Shown: piece after piece, positions 11,616 to 24,370 of the stretch
Position numbering within the stretch: position 1 is the stretch's first letter
How the letters are laid out: each line of letters begins with the position of its first letter
DNA from: Syngnathus acus
Taxonomy: Eukaryota; Chordata; Actinopteri; Syngnathiformes; Syngnathidae
Reading direction: 5' to 3'
DNA length: 64,000 nt
Assembly (NCBI RefSeq): GCF_901709675.1
Contig: NC_051087.1
Span: 12,401,384-12,465,383 of the forward strand
Position numbers and translations under genes: made by a program
The notes under the pieces: model-generated
Databases searched by the model: none
Told to the model about the DNA's origin: nothing
What the model saw: only the letters and a program-made list of their open reading frames with translations

Positions 11616-14600
11616 GGGTTACATTCTTTAAAAAAAAAAAAAAAAGATTTTCAGACACTTCAGGATTTGTAGCATGTGCACATACGTATGGAGAGGGATT
11701 ATACTGGATTTTTGTCTTTTTTTAACATCTTCTAACTGGCTGAAAGTAGACTTTTTTTAAATTCCATTTTGTCGCTGGAGAGATTATTAATCTTAAAGTG
11801 GAGAAAATTATTTAAGTACAAACTCAAATTTTCTCAGTCTTCGCAGTGCTTAGTCTTTTCCTATTCACCATGGGCAGCAATTTGTTTTAATGATAAACAT
11901 GACTAAAATCTCCAATTAGCCCATATTTAATGTTGTATGCTTTGATTGTACTTATATTCAGTGTCTGCATTCCTTCTTTTTTCTGTTGTTTGAACAGACA
12001 CAGGTGGATCTATGTATTTGGATGACTCCAAGCTCAAATCAGTGCAGTATATATGATCCATCTATTCGTGCTTGATGCATATTCATATTGATTTTTATCC
12101 ACATTTGGAAGATTGCTGATTCCGATTTGACGCTATCCGATTAAATGCATCTGTCTTCAAGCTACCTTGACACATCCAGACTGTGTCACTTGAGAGGAAT
12201 ATATGACTGTAGCAAACACAAAGCTAACTGAGATCATTGAAAAGGTGTTCTGTACATTGTATTCCTGCATACTTTGTTACTGGATGTTTTTAATTGTCTT
12301 TGCAGTCAAATGTGTACACAGAAGAAGAAAACACACAGCAGCAAGGTACAAATGGATATGCATCCGTCTGAATTGGGCTGTGTTTTGGCAGGCGGATGGG
12401 AAATACTGCTGCTGGCTGCCGTCTGGATTAGATAAATTCCTGACTGCTGGCGTTTAAGGCTCAGACAATCACGTGGGTTTTGTTTGCAGTAAAGCTGATG
12501 CTGACATGGTAAATAACAGTCATGTAAACACATGCAAGTGTCTATTTTATAGCAAGCTTTTTCCATTCACTGTCAGCTCAAGTTTTGCTTGTTATTTATT
12601 CCTTTCACAAATCCAACCCAACAGGGAAAAAAAGCCAACATGGCCACTGAAATGTTAGATGATAAAAATGTTTTAGCAAACCGTTTTGAATACTGTGGAC
12701 CAAGTGGCAGTGCCAAAAAATGTGAACAATGCCATTAGGGTCAGTGCTAGCATAAACCATCCATTCAGAGGGCTGAGGCAGTTAAACGTTAAGGTCTGAG
12801 CCTGACTGTGACTTTCACCACAGTGTCTGTTGATCATACAAAATAATTGTATATCTATTTTGAAGAGTGACTTGTATGTTATTAAGTATTTTGTTAAAAA
12901 TACGATAGTTATTAAAATTGTGCCTACTTAAAGAACAACTCTGCACCACTGCCATTGTTGGACTAAGATGACAATTGTTTGCCATCCAATCGACTGACTG
13001 TAATCAATCTTGCTTTACCCATTTTGTTTGTTGTTATTGCAATTGGTGCAATATGTACGTACCTCACAACCAAATATAATTTGGTGGAATTAGCGGGAGA
13101 CCAGTCCTTGTTTCAACTTCAATGAATTGGACCCATGTTGAGGTATGTTTTTTTCCTTTCAAGAACTTCAAAAAGTGTCTTTTAATGCATGTTTGCAGTT
13201 TGGAGGGATTACCTTTTACTTCATTTGTTACGAATGAGTCAACAAACCTGAACGTTAATAGATCTCCAAAATAAAACTCTTTTTAGCTGTCAATAATATA
13301 TTGTTCGTTCAGTGTATCGATGTGCCCGGTACCAAATGGGCTGTGGCCCAGTATAAGTCTGTGTCCAGTGGATGAGGAACCCTGCCAAAAGAAAGGGGCT
13401 GAAAATATAGCTGTACGACTATTGAAAATAGTCTCATTGTTTTTTTTTTTGTGGTACCTTTAGGTAAGAAGTAGCAAAGCAAAACGTCATGCAAAGGAAA
13501 TTAAAAAAAATGCAAAAACTGAAGTATATTGCTGAACGTCTGTTCCATACTGCCATATATACGAGTTGAACTGTACTTTTTGGTGGAAACTTTGCAAATG
13601 TGTCATGTTAAAACACCACTACAGCTTTCAAAGAGAAAAAAGGTGCACTCATACGCCCACGTTCACACGCACTTTGGGCCCAGTGTGATCCCTGTCGACT
13701 AGGCATGCTTGTGCCAGAGTGCAGAATCATGTGTGCTTCCTGGCACGCGTGCCAATGATGGATAGCATGACGATGGCGATGCTGGCAACATTCCCTAAAC
13801 ACCCGATTCATTGCCAACAAAGACAGCGTTACAAATAACTGACATTAGGGGCATTATGGCTTTATTCACCATCCATACAGGCAAAACAATGATGTGAGTG
13901 AAAATGGGTTTCCCCAGCAAATAGCTTGCATGCTAATTTGTTTTTTTTCTTTTGTCTTTGGCCTGCGGGCATTGAGTCACAAATACCGGAACAGAAACTG
14001 TAGTGGGAAAAGAAATGCACGATTATCACAAAAAAAAAATAGGCTCTTAGACATGGCAATCATTTGTGTTGCTGCATGACTTTAGGCCTTAAGATGAATA
14101 GATACTCAACATCGTCAGTGCTGCGTGAGGAACGTCTGGAGATTTTATCTCTTCGGACTTCTAACGATGAATCTTCATAAGGCTTTGAAAATAACACACA
14201 AAAAGCACACACAAACAGTTGGATATTCCCAAATAACCAAGTGTGTGGGTGAAGGTTCTTTACCCTTTCACCTTGATGAAAAAAAGAGACCCCTTTGCCC
14301 TTTAAAAAGCAATTTCCTGAAACAGGACACATGGACCAAATTGTCGTGTATTTCCCCCTTTTCTGTCTGTCTATTACTGTGCAGTGAGCTTAGTGAAAGC
14401 CCTGTTCAGGCTTTCCGTAGGCACTTTGGCAAGCGTGAGCATCTATTTTCTCAGATAAAGAGGAGGGAGGAGGGGGTATTTTTGTCTGCACATGTGAGAG
14501 GGGTGGAGGAGGGGAGCCAGAGGAGGCGTGGATAAAAGGGAATTGATGCCATGATGCATGAGGAGGTGATTGGCAGAGGACATGTGAGCAGCTAATCAAT

Positions 14601-17150
14601 CCGAAGAGAGGAGGGACGGTGGGGATGAAGACAGTAGAGATGCAGACAGATGAGGACAAGGGTGGTGGGGGCTCTGCCTCACGCTGCACATCTGCTGTTG
14701 GCTGGCAAGATGACAACACAACCAGATTTCTACACACCGCTGCAACTAACCCCCCACCCCCGCACAGCCCCTCACCCTGGCTGCCCAATCTGTCTGCCTG
14801 TCGGCCTTGGCAGGAGGGTCGAGGTGCTGTCTGCCGGGGACATGAGCGGCAACCTGCATCCTCTGTGTGGTCTGTCAGTGTGATAATCTCCATTCGCAAA
14901 AAAACCTGCAAATTTGGAGTCTGCGTTTCTTGCTCTTACACATCAGCAATACCTGGAACATAATTGTGAAGAAAGATTAGGCTCTGGCATGCCCACGACC
15001 ATAGAGGATAAGCGCTTTAGAAAATGGAGTGATGTATAAACAAAAAATAAATGTCTGTTTGTGATTAAAAAGGTTTCCTTAAGCCAGTGGAATCAGTGGA
15101 AACAGCCATGATCATACGATTGTTAATTCCACCAGATTTGTGTAGCATGTTTCATACTGTCTTCTAGGAGCAAGATCACGCTGCAGAGTATGATGCCAAA
15201 TATGATTTTTTTTTTTGTTAAACCTAGTGCCTTAAGTGGGCCAGTACGCAGCGGCACGTCTTAATTTTAGACTCTCCTGCACTGGGACTTAAACATAACA
15301 AATACTTTCTTCTGCTACAGTAAACCCCTGAATTGACACATTTTTTTTTTTTTTTAATATTTGAAAAAAAAAAAAAAGATTATTATTTATTATGGGAAGC
15401 AAACCCTCCTTTTTTGTAGAAAATGTATATTGGAGCTTTATCAATGTATATTACATTTTACTGGATGTCAATTATACGCACATTGTCGTTATTTTCAGGC
15501 CTATCCCTCGCGAATAATAGGGTTCCATTGTAATGAAATGAAATATAATGTAATAGAAAATATAAATATATTTTTTACATATGCGTGTGTTTTGCCTGTA
15601 TGTAATTATTTTTCTAATCTGGTTAAAACGTTTGTGGTCCTATGTAGCCACCCAGGAGGACCGATGAAAAATGATGGTTCCTCCACTATTAAAGCTGCCC
15701 ATCCCTTATGTACTGTAAATAAATATTGTTAATTCCAAAAAACCTTGCAGTCGCTGTAAATTGAAAATGAATGTCTTTTTAAATTTGACACACCACAGAG
15801 AACCCTTTTAAATTAAGTAATGACAGAGATTTGTTCTGTAAATTGTGGTATTCAGTGAAGATGCACTTTCAGGGTGGCTAGCTAGCTAGTAACTGCATGC
15901 TGCTGAGGTAGTTTTACGTTTTAATAATGTTACTTATGATTTTGATAGATAAATGCTGATGCGAACAAAGCTGCTTAAGTTCTTGTATAGCAAGGGGCCC
16001 AAACGTGTTCCCGGGCCCTGCTGTAGCCACAACACCAAACAAAAGCAGGAAAACTGAAATAGTGGAATATTATGTGTGTGGTGTCTTGTGTTGATAATCT
16101 CGAGTAGTACACTACACACCTTAAGAATAGTAAGTACAAACTTGTACTAGTGTCAATCGGTAGGTGTGTTCCCCACTTTACACTGACTGCTGTAATAATG
16201 AATCCCAAATAAAGGACTTCTTACCATTGAGTAAAATTGTCATAATGGCCTCTGGAAATATTTAGTTTTGCAGCCAAACGAAATCAATCACTATCTTAAA
16301 CACTGTGACAATTTTCCCCAAAGGGTTAGTGGAGAATGTTTGTCTATATTTGTGTCTTCTAAATAAGTGTGTGGAAACACACTCTCCAAATACAAACCTC
16401 ACGTGGTGTCATGCTTTGGTGAGTCAGCAGCAAATTTACCACACATTGACTCGCTTTTGGAATTCTCGTAAATCAGGGTGTTGATGTCGAATGATGTTTC
16501 TTATTCGATTATGGCAACGCCCGAGCCCTGTCAGCTCAAAAATACAACATAATACAGAGTTTTACTTGAACCACATTTTCCAAATTACACAACTGGGGAT
16601 TAAGAAAGAATGAAATACTGGATAGCAAGTACCAAAAACACATTAAATATCTTGCTGGCTTTCTCAATCAACTAAGACACTTCTATTGGGTTGTGCGGGC
16701 AAATACATTTGATATTTTCTATAAATAATTTCATATTGTCGATGATATTTGTTGTCAGAGAGTACAATATGAGGAACAACAAATGAATATAAATTTATTT
16801 GAATTGGTGATTCATATCCCAGCTGACTCATGTTGGAAAAGATGAATGGATGCAGAACATCAAGTGTATAATTGTACAATTGAATGGCCAAAAGCTTCAA
16901 GTGGATGACTTGGTAAAGGAAGAACCGTCTTTTGGACTGTCAAGCTGACAAACAAGATGTATACTTTGGAGTGCAATCACTTTGGCTCACATCAACACAA
17001 ATTCATACTCAGGGTGAGTATGCAACATGAGGTTGCATGTTTTTAGACATTTTTTTGTGTGAAAACTGTGCAGCAATCTTTCGTAAAATCCACCTACAAA
17101 CTGTATGTCAATTTTTACCCACCTTTCCATCTGCCATCTCTGTGTTGTAA
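11616..17150. other. Intergenic, no gene seen
   Basis: Mostly unique sequence with A- and T-runs (for example about 11630-11645 and 15343-15375). A GC-richer, purine-rich patch at 14455-14890 gives several overlapping open frames on both strands, but none shows a recognisable domain or splice context. No gene is supported. Confidence 0.5.
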
Positions 17151-17155
17151 CGTGG

Positions 17156-17245
17156 CAGCAGATACATAAATATAAATGAAGTTGTATTGTATTGTAATGT
17201 ATTGTTTTGCATTGTATCACATCGCAAGGTATTGCATTGTTTTTA
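17156..17245 (+). repeat. LINE/SINE 3' tail with TTGTA/ATTG units
   Basis: An ATAAATATAAATGAAGTTG stretch leads into TTGTATTG-type units ending TCACATCGCA. Almost the same string occurs at 27845-27912. Shared tails of this kind mark the 3' ends of non-LTR retrotransposons or SINEs that use them. Confidence 0.55.
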
Positions 17246-17302
17246 TACATTTCAACCCAGGGATATTCATTGTGATTTCAGCAATATACATATGTACGAA
17301 TA

Positions 17303-17385
17303 TACCGTAAATTTCGGACTATAAGCCGCTACTTTTTTCTCAAATTTTGAACCCTGCGGCTTATAGTCCGGTGCGGCTTATACAG
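17303..17385 (+). mobile_element. MITE-like end, relative of the 36844 element
   Basis: It begins TACCGTAAATTTCGGACTAT and has two copies of the GCGGCTTATA word, as in the complete MITE at 36844-37016 (which reads GCGACTTATA). The right terminal inverted repeat is absent, so this copy is either truncated or the left end of a longer relative that continues rightward. Confidence 0.6.
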
Positions 17386-18717
17386 GTTATTTTCCATGAA
17401 TTTTCTCATGACTATTACACTTATATACTCATAAAAAGGCTGTGGACCGCTGTTGTGCTGTTATGTTAATAAAAGTTATGCGTCCCTAAATAATCATCTC
17501 TTTCCTGACAATCATCTTTGTGTATATTCTCTTACAAATGGGAATTAAACATTAAAAACCTTCCGCGATCATGCGGCGACTTTACATGCATATTCCAATC
17601 GGACACTGAGGAGGAAGATTTTGCTGGTTTCAGTGGACAGGAGGAAGACAAAGACGGCTCTCAGTGACTTTGTTATACGACAGGTGCGGCAGTGCAAGGC
17701 AATGCGGCTGGCCGGTCAGGTTGAGACACACGTGACGAAACAGCTGACTTTCTGTCACGCTCCCAATATATTCCAATTTGCACAGTTGTGATAAACAGAT
17801 TTGTAAGCTTCCTCTTCCTTTTTTCCACATAAAGATGCAGCCTTTAACTGCCTCCTGGCTGTTTTCCCCCCGTTCATAACACATTCCTCATATATTATTG
17901 AGCATAATAAATTTACTACTGGCTCATACTATTATAAAAAAATCCCCTCACTGTTCTTGTGCTCTGCTGCCTTAATGGCACGTCAGCCATATAAAATCAT
18001 CCTATTTACATGGCAGTGCTATTGATATAATGTCATGGGACACTGCTTTATAGACACAGTAGGAAGGCAGTGATTCAGTAGCAACATATCTTTCAGGGTG
18101 GTGTGTTAAATTGTGCATTTCGTGTGATAATCCAGAAGCTGAAATGGCATGTGACTCTTTGTGGATGGAAAAGCACAATTAAATCAACTCGGTCTTGCAA
18201 CTGTTGATATATTTAAGGATTTTACCAAAAAGACGATTATTGGTACAAACATGAATATTTTAACATGCATTTCATACAGCTAATGAACACCATGATGATG
18301 TGAAACGTTAGCAAAAATAACACAGCCAAGTCATTTTCAAAGGAAACTTTCTGCCCCATTACATAGTGAAACCTGAATTCAATGATCACATATAACTTGA
18401 GGTAAGCAATATCAAGTATTCTCATTTGAAGGTGCAATACAGCGTGATCAGAAAAGGATATGATTAGTCATGTTAAACATGATTGACCTTTCCATGGCAT
18501 TCATAGACTCTAGTCACACAGACTCTATTCTCTTTTGTTTAACATATTTAGACTGAGCCAATAATAAATTGCAGGGTGGGGTTAATGAATCAAAATATAA
18601 CACCGGAAAAGCCATGTTCAAATACAAAATGTATTTACAATGATGTTGGGCCCTAGTTTCATGCCCTGTACATGTCTACCCACAAAGTGCAGTCTAACTG
18701 TGCTGGAGTTTTCCTTC

Positions 18718-19095
18718 TTAAAGTATTTTTACAGACGCGCCGAGTTTGAAACGGGCATTTTTACCGATGTGGGAGTGAACACAGCCGACTTGCGCCCCGG
18801 CCAATGGGAGAGCTGCTGTTGCTGATGTTGTCTCTGGTTCAGATGGCCAGGAATGTGGCTCCAAATTCCTTGGTGTATCTACTGTATGCACAGCAGCTTT
18901 TGATGCATCGACTCCAGCCTCAGTCGACTCCCTATGAAGTTCACCAAATTCTTGAATGCGTTTGTTTTGCTTTACAATCCATTCAAGGCTGAATGTGCAC
19001 CTTTTTCTACCATATTTTTTTGGGGTTGTGTTTGACTGACCTAGCAGCCCCATGATTGTGTTGGCTGCTGAATCAGACTCTGAGTCCATTGCCAA
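18718..19095 (-). other. Unrecognised 125-codon open frame
   Basis: The encoded sequence starts MAMDSESDS and contains a basic segment (KKYGRKR, about residues 27-33) followed by SLEWIVKQNKRIQEF. I do not recognise the family. There is no convincing splice site, neighbouring exon or promoter. The composition is less repeat-like than other random frames nearby, so it could be a remnant of a transposon or retrocopy. It may equally be chance. Confidence 0.2.
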
Positions 19096-19849
19096 TGTTC
19101 CAAGTCATTACATGATTGAAGTGCAATACTTTACATTGAACATTTTCAGATGAACCATGGTTTTTTAACATTATATTTTTTTCATTAGCTGCAATCCATA
19201 ATCATTACAATTAAAGTAAATAACCTCTTGAAATATTTGCTTTGTGAATCTACAGAAAAAAATAGTTTATTTTAATGAATTTAAGAACTGAGATGGGTGG
19301 TTCTCAGAAAGTGGAGGCCAACTTGATGGTCAAGCGTTGACTTTACACCTGTTTATTTTGGAGCTCTCAAATTACTCCACCTCCACACTTTCAGAGAACT
19401 ACCCAGATATGTTTTCACAATGTTCTAATTTATTGAACTGCACCTGGATATTGTTTTACTAAAGAACAGTTTTATTAATTACATGATTTACAAATATACT
19501 TTAAACTGCATGAACATGTTTGTAAAAATAAAAAGCCTCTCTTTTGAAAAACACTAGAGCGGAACAACCATGACAAAACAACTAATGATATACAGAAATA
19601 TTTTCAAATGGATGAGCACACAGCTTCAAAGATGACCACACAGTAAACAAACACAGAGGATCTGCTGGTCATCGTGGGCGTTTTTGAATTTGCTTTTGAA
19701 CATTATATCTATACAGGTTGGGGTAGCTGTAATAGTGACAGGCGTAGGATGCAAAATGAGCAAGAAAATACACGAGATGAAATAAAAGATGATCAAAATG
19801 GGATCGTGATGTAAAAGAAAGGGGCGGGGGCTTTTCTTTTGTCTGAGCT

Positions 19850-20075
19850 GCAGCCTGTTTCATTAACGCATCAGCCAGCTTTCCTCCTCCTCCTCCTTCT
19901 CACTGAATCCCCGGCTCCAGACGGGGAGCCCGGTTACCATCCTAATGGCAGCTCTGTATTCATAATCACCTCCGCATACGCCTCCACACCCCCACTCCGC
20001 TCAGGAAGATGGGGGGGCTGCTGTAATTGATAATTAAAGAGGAATAACACAGCGGTCACTGCAATTGCACTGCAG
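19850..20075. promoter_or_regulatory. Candidate conserved non-coding element
   Basis: This block is more GC-rich than its surroundings and ends in GGCTGCTGTAATTGATAATTAAAGAGG, a cluster of TAATTG/TAATTA homeodomain-type words. It has no stable reading frame. It sits just before a long CA repeat. Regulatory function is inferred from base pattern only. Confidence 0.27.
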
Positions 20076-20105
20076 GAGTAGATCCCCAACTCACCAACAT
20101 GCGTA

Positions 20106-20162
<57 letters not shown>
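20106..20162. repeat. (AC)n microsatellite, about 28 units
   Basis: An almost uninterrupted AC dinucleotide run, likely polymorphic in length. Confidence 0.95.
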
Positions 20163-20164
<2 letters not shown>

Positions 20165-20845
20165 CGCTGTATCTAACCTATAGATGACACTTAAACGAAA
20201 TGCACACTTTACGTAAGTGATTCCTTATTGCAAACATCTAGAGAAAATTGAGAAACAAATGAAAAAAGACTAATATGGTGTATGGAGAAACAGTTGGAGC
20301 AAGATCCATTCTGAAATGGGTTGAACTATGATTTTCTTGGCTTTCCTTCTTTTGTTCATTGTGGAAATTGAGCCCATCTATTTCAGGCTTAAACTACTTT
20401 GGTATTTGAAGGAAAGTTACCTGCTGTGACATAAGACAGAAATGCAGTGCAATTATGCCCTACTTTTGTATGCCCTACTTTTTGTACAATTTGGTTTTTG
20501 ACTTTCATTTTTTTCCATTGAATATTCGCTCATTTTTCTTCCAGTTGCAAATGGTCTCGAGCAATCTCCTCCACTTACCCACATGACAATGTCACTCAGT
20601 TTTTTTCAGGTAATTGAGCTCCCACACAAAGTATACCATTGTATTATATTATTGTATTGAAGTTTATTTATTGAGTGTTTTCTTGTTACATGTCACCCCA
20701 AGCATTTATTTTAAAATTTTGAAAATTATTATGTAGGTCAGCAGCATGAAATGTTGGGAAAGACTAAAGCATTTTAAGTTAATTTTTTTTGTCCAGCCAA
20801 AAATGATGTACTATAATTGCAATTTTCTTGAACACATTTATTTTA

Positions 20846-21165
20846 GGTGGCAGTGTGGCGCACTGGTGAGCACGTCTGCCACACAGTTCAGAGGTGCAGG
20901 GTTCAATTCCAGCTCCGGCCTTCCGGTGTTTGCATGTTCTCCTTGTGCCTGCGTGGGCTTTCTGCGGGCACTGCGGTTTCCTCCCACATCCCCAAAGAAT
21001 GTATGATAGGCCAATTGAGCACTCCAAATTGCCTGTGAGTGCAAATGGTTGTTCTCTGCGACTGGCTTACGAGCAGTTCAGGGTGTACCCCGCCTACTGC
21101 CCAAAGTCAGTTGAGATAGGCTGCAGCATGCCTGCGACCCTTGTGATGATAAGCGGTACGATGAA
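20846..21165 (+). mobile_element. tRNA-derived SINE, near full length
   Basis: The head resembles a tRNA with pol III internal promoter boxes: an A box-like TGGCGCACTGG at 20856-20866 and a B box-like GGTTCAATTCC at 20900-20910. A conserved body follows (GCATGTTCTCC, CCTCCCACATCCC, GAGCACTCCAAATTG, TTCAGGGTGTACCCCGCC), then a GATGAATGAATGA tail. At least eight relatives lie in this window on both strands, some of them degenerate. The tail runs into the large CATA/CATC microsatellite. Confidence 0.85.
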
Positions 21166-21189
21166 TGAATGATAGACAGCAGGATTGAT

Positions 21190-21354
21190 AAATACATCCA
21201 TCCATCAATCTGTCATCCATCCATCCATCCATCCTTCCATACATACATACATCCATACATACATACATACATCTATACATACATACATACATACATACAT
21301 ACATACATACATACATACATACATACATACATACATACATACATACATACACTT
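21190..21354. repeat. (CATC)n/(CATA)n compound microsatellite
   Basis: Tetranucleotide runs follow directly after the SINE tail, first CATC units and then about 28 CATA units with a few variants. The open frames here are artefacts of the repeat. Confidence 0.95.
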
Positions 21355-22514
21355 ACTACATACATATGTACATACAATAATAAAGTATTGGTAACTACAA
21401 GTTCCAAAATCTTTCTTTCAAATAAGTAGCAGTGCATACATACATGAGTGCAAGTGAAACTAAAGTGTTGAGCCAATTACACTGGTGTTGATCAATATCA
21501 GTATCAACTTTGCTATCAATAATATTGATACGCGGATCAATCAGCCCACTGTTGTATTTTTCTACGACTATCACTGCTTATCAACAGATTGTATTTTGTT
21601 TCTGAATGTTAGACGCTAGTTTGTAGACATCAAAGAATGAGATGCTGGATATACTAAGATGTCTGTGCCGTGATATTTCAAAAGATTCCATGGAAATATC
21701 AAAATACTAAAAGGAGACATGCAGCGATGAGGACAAAGCAGAGGTACATTGAAGAAGCAGCGCCTAAGGATGAACCACAGAGACACAAACGTTAATTCAG
21801 GCAAATCAATACATAGGCATGGCAGCAAGTCCAATGTTTTATTGATTAGGAATGAGGGAGATGCTTTTCCAATGGCTGCATTGTTGTCTGTGCAGAGTCC
21901 ATTAACATCTCACGAGATGGCCTATTTAAGTGGCCACAAATGCCTTTCCTAATTATACCCACATAAAGTGATACAACAAAACATTTTTTGCCCAATAAAA
22001 TTAAAGCAAACGAGTAATGTTGTGATAACTCATGTTATCGTACAAGGCTTGAGTGTGTGTAGATGTGTTTGTATTTGCGTACATGTTTAATCACGCTGTC
22101 ATAACAGAAATCCAAATTGTCATACTCTGTGACGGGGAAACGACAAGGACGGGAGACAGACAGAAATGATTGCTGAGGCTCAGCTCCTTCTCGGTATGTT
22201 CTTCAAACTCGTTTAGTGAGACCTGGAGGTTTCAGTCTGCTGTCTGATATGCTACGTGGGATGTAATTATACAGAAAGGAGTACGGAGGCGCAGCTTCCA
22301 CTGATTAGCCAGAGCGAACTGATGAATGCATGCAGAATGTATTGTACTGCATGTGGGTGGCACAGAAGAAATTTCCTCATTACGAGGAACATATTGTGCT
22401 GCAACCGAAACTACCATAAACCTTTCCAGATGTGTTTGTATTTGTGTTGCAGATTTGTTGTACTAATGTTTAAATGAGAAACCAGAAAAATTATTCAATC
22501 AGTATCAGAGAAGT
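21355..22514. other. Intergenic, no gene seen
   Basis: Unique sequence without a recognisable exon or repeat. Confidence 0.5.
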
Positions 22515-22680
22515 GGAACAGTGGAAGGAGGGGTTAGGTTAGTGCATCTTTTTTTCCAGTTCTGAGGCTTCAGGTTCGAATCAAGGCTCCAGCCTTCTCT
22601 GTGATTAGGTGGGTTTCCAACAGGTCCTCTGGGTTCCCCTCAAATTCCCAAAATATTCATGATTGGTTTGTTGAAGGTTC
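22515..22680 (+). repeat. Degenerate tRNA-SINE head fragment
   Basis: The fragment has GTTAGTGCATC, then a B box-like CAGGTTCGAATCAAGG, then the GGGTTCC...CAAATTCCC body block. It is strongly diverged and is cut at its right side close to the hAT copy at 22687. Confidence 0.5.
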
Positions 22681-22686
22681 TAAATC

Positions 22687-22940
22687 ATAGGTGTCAAACT
22701 CGAGGCCCAGATATGACCCGCCACATCATTTTATGTGGCCCTCGAAGACAAATTGTGCATCGAGTACAAATTGTCTTTACTTTAAAAAAATAGAGATATT
22801 ACTTGCAATTTTTATTACCATTCACTTTTGATTTCAAAACTAGTTATTCATCACTTTGTTTTGTAGCCCATACTGTGCATAATATAAGGCGTTCACAGTC
22901 ATAATGGGCCTCCGATAGAAACTCTGGCTACGATGCTTTA
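22687..22940 (+). mobile_element. Non-autonomous hAT element, copy 2 (right end lost)
   Basis: The left end is AGGTGTCAAACTCGAGGCCC, followed by the GACCCGCCACATCATTTTATGTGGCC block shared with 6845-7169. The right side stops near CTACGATGC without the terminal TTTGACACC repeat. Old and truncated. Confidence 0.7.
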
Positions 22941-24089
22941 CGATAGTTTCTCCACGTTGATGCTTAAGATAATCAAACAATGGTAAGTATAAAAGAGAAC
23001 CCAAGTAAACATGAAAGGATAAAATGAAATAAACAGTGATTTTATTTATTAAAGAAAAAAAATCACTGCATGACCTTGTGAAAAAGTAATTGTCTCTGTT
23101 GTTACATCATGAATTTAACTATGGTTTTTCCAATGTCCAGTTCATTGTGATGATACAGGAGCTGGTTGTTCTCATTGGAGTGGTGTGGAGAAATGCAAAA
23201 AAAAATAAAATACTACATTAGTTATGTAGTTTTTTTGGTTTGGTTTTCACCTGTCCTTTTTACCAAATTATCACAACAATAAGACACAAAATCAGATTAT
23301 TATAAGCAAGACAAAGTGACGGAGGGAAACTGCATGTGAATATGTGTGAGCAAACACAACACTGGTGTGGGAGCACCATATGCTGTAAAAGGGCAGCCCA
23401 GAGGGGATGACACTAAGAAACCACTGGATAGGAAGAGGGAAGAGTGTATGTATGGCAAATGACAGAGGCAGTTAGGTGACGAAACTGTGGCAGAGCTGTC
23501 AGAGCAGGGTGTGTCAGAGCACAGAGCAGATGAAACCTGACATACTCCAGCGCTCACCCACTCCCTCCTTCATCCAGCTCGCTCGGTGGCAGAGAACATC
23601 TATCTCTGCTCTTTTAGATAGAGAAGTCTTTGTTGGACGATGGCATTTTCCTCTTGCATGAATCGAAACAAGAGAGCAGCTTGTTTTCACTCTATGGCTG
23701 AATCACATCAAATACTGACACCCCCACCCTCCATTTTCCTTCTTCCTTCCAATTTAAATGAGATATAGTGTTTTGAATACAGCAAAAACCCAAAACGGAC
23801 ATGTATATATGCAGAAACAGAAACCACGACAGCTCTGCTACACTGAAGAAGACGACCCCCCCCACACACACACACACACACGCGGATAAACAGTAGATGT
23901 TGTACCCCTGAGCTTAGCTGTGTAGAATGAGGCCACTTTGAAGTGCTTTAAAACATCCTCCCACCATCTCGACCACTATCTGTTCACAGTAGGAAAGCCA
24001 CACACAATTTGTGTTTGGCGATGCACCACAGATTCAAACACTAAAAAACAAGTGTAATGACATAAAACCATGACAGAATAATATTCATG
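22941..24089. other. Intergenic, no gene seen
   Basis: Unique AT-rich sequence with a short C-run and CA run near 23858-23880. No gene is supported. Confidence 0.5.
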
Positions 24090-24370
24090 GCCTAATGCAG
24101 TTAGCACGTTTACCTCACAATCAAGAGGTTCTGGGTTTGAATCACGGCTATGGCCTTCCTGTGAGGACTTAACGTGTTCTGCCGCCGGCCCCTCCCACAT
24201 CACTAAACCATGCCTGTTTGGTTAAATATGAGCGTCAATGACTTACTGTCTCTATGTGCTCTGGAGATGACTGATCATCAGTAAATGGTCTACTCCACCT
24301 CTTGCTCTACATCTGGAATTGGCTCCAGCTTACTCACAACCCAAAGGAATAAGAGAGGGAAATGGATAGA
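24090..24370 (+). repeat. Diverged tRNA-SINE copy
   Basis: It starts with GCCTAATGCAGTTAGCACG and a B box-like GGGTTTGAATCACGG. The body includes CCTCCCACATC and ends in GGAAATGGATAGATAA. It is more diverged than the 20846 copy. Confidence 0.6.

Larger units (their letters stand above)
17386..20845. other. Intergenic; one unassigned ORF and one candidate regulatory block
   Basis: Mostly AT-rich unique sequence. The only items I would single out are the unrecognised reverse-strand frame at 18718-19095, the GC-richer block at 19850-20075 and the dinucleotide run at 20106-20162. Nothing else is supported. Confidence 0.5.

Noticed and set aside
14390-14963. Frames of 77-173 codons on both strands
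   Set aside because: GC-rich, purine-biased DNA yields long chance frames; no recognisable domain and no flanking exons.
20846-20910. Possible tRNA gene
   Set aside because: A and B box-like words are present, but no cloverleaf-compatible acceptor and anticodon arms are evident, and the sequence continues as a dispersed SINE found elsewhere in the window.
21107-21476. Open frames rich in MYVC/IHTY repeats on both strands
   Set aside because: They are translations of the CATA/CATC microsatellite.
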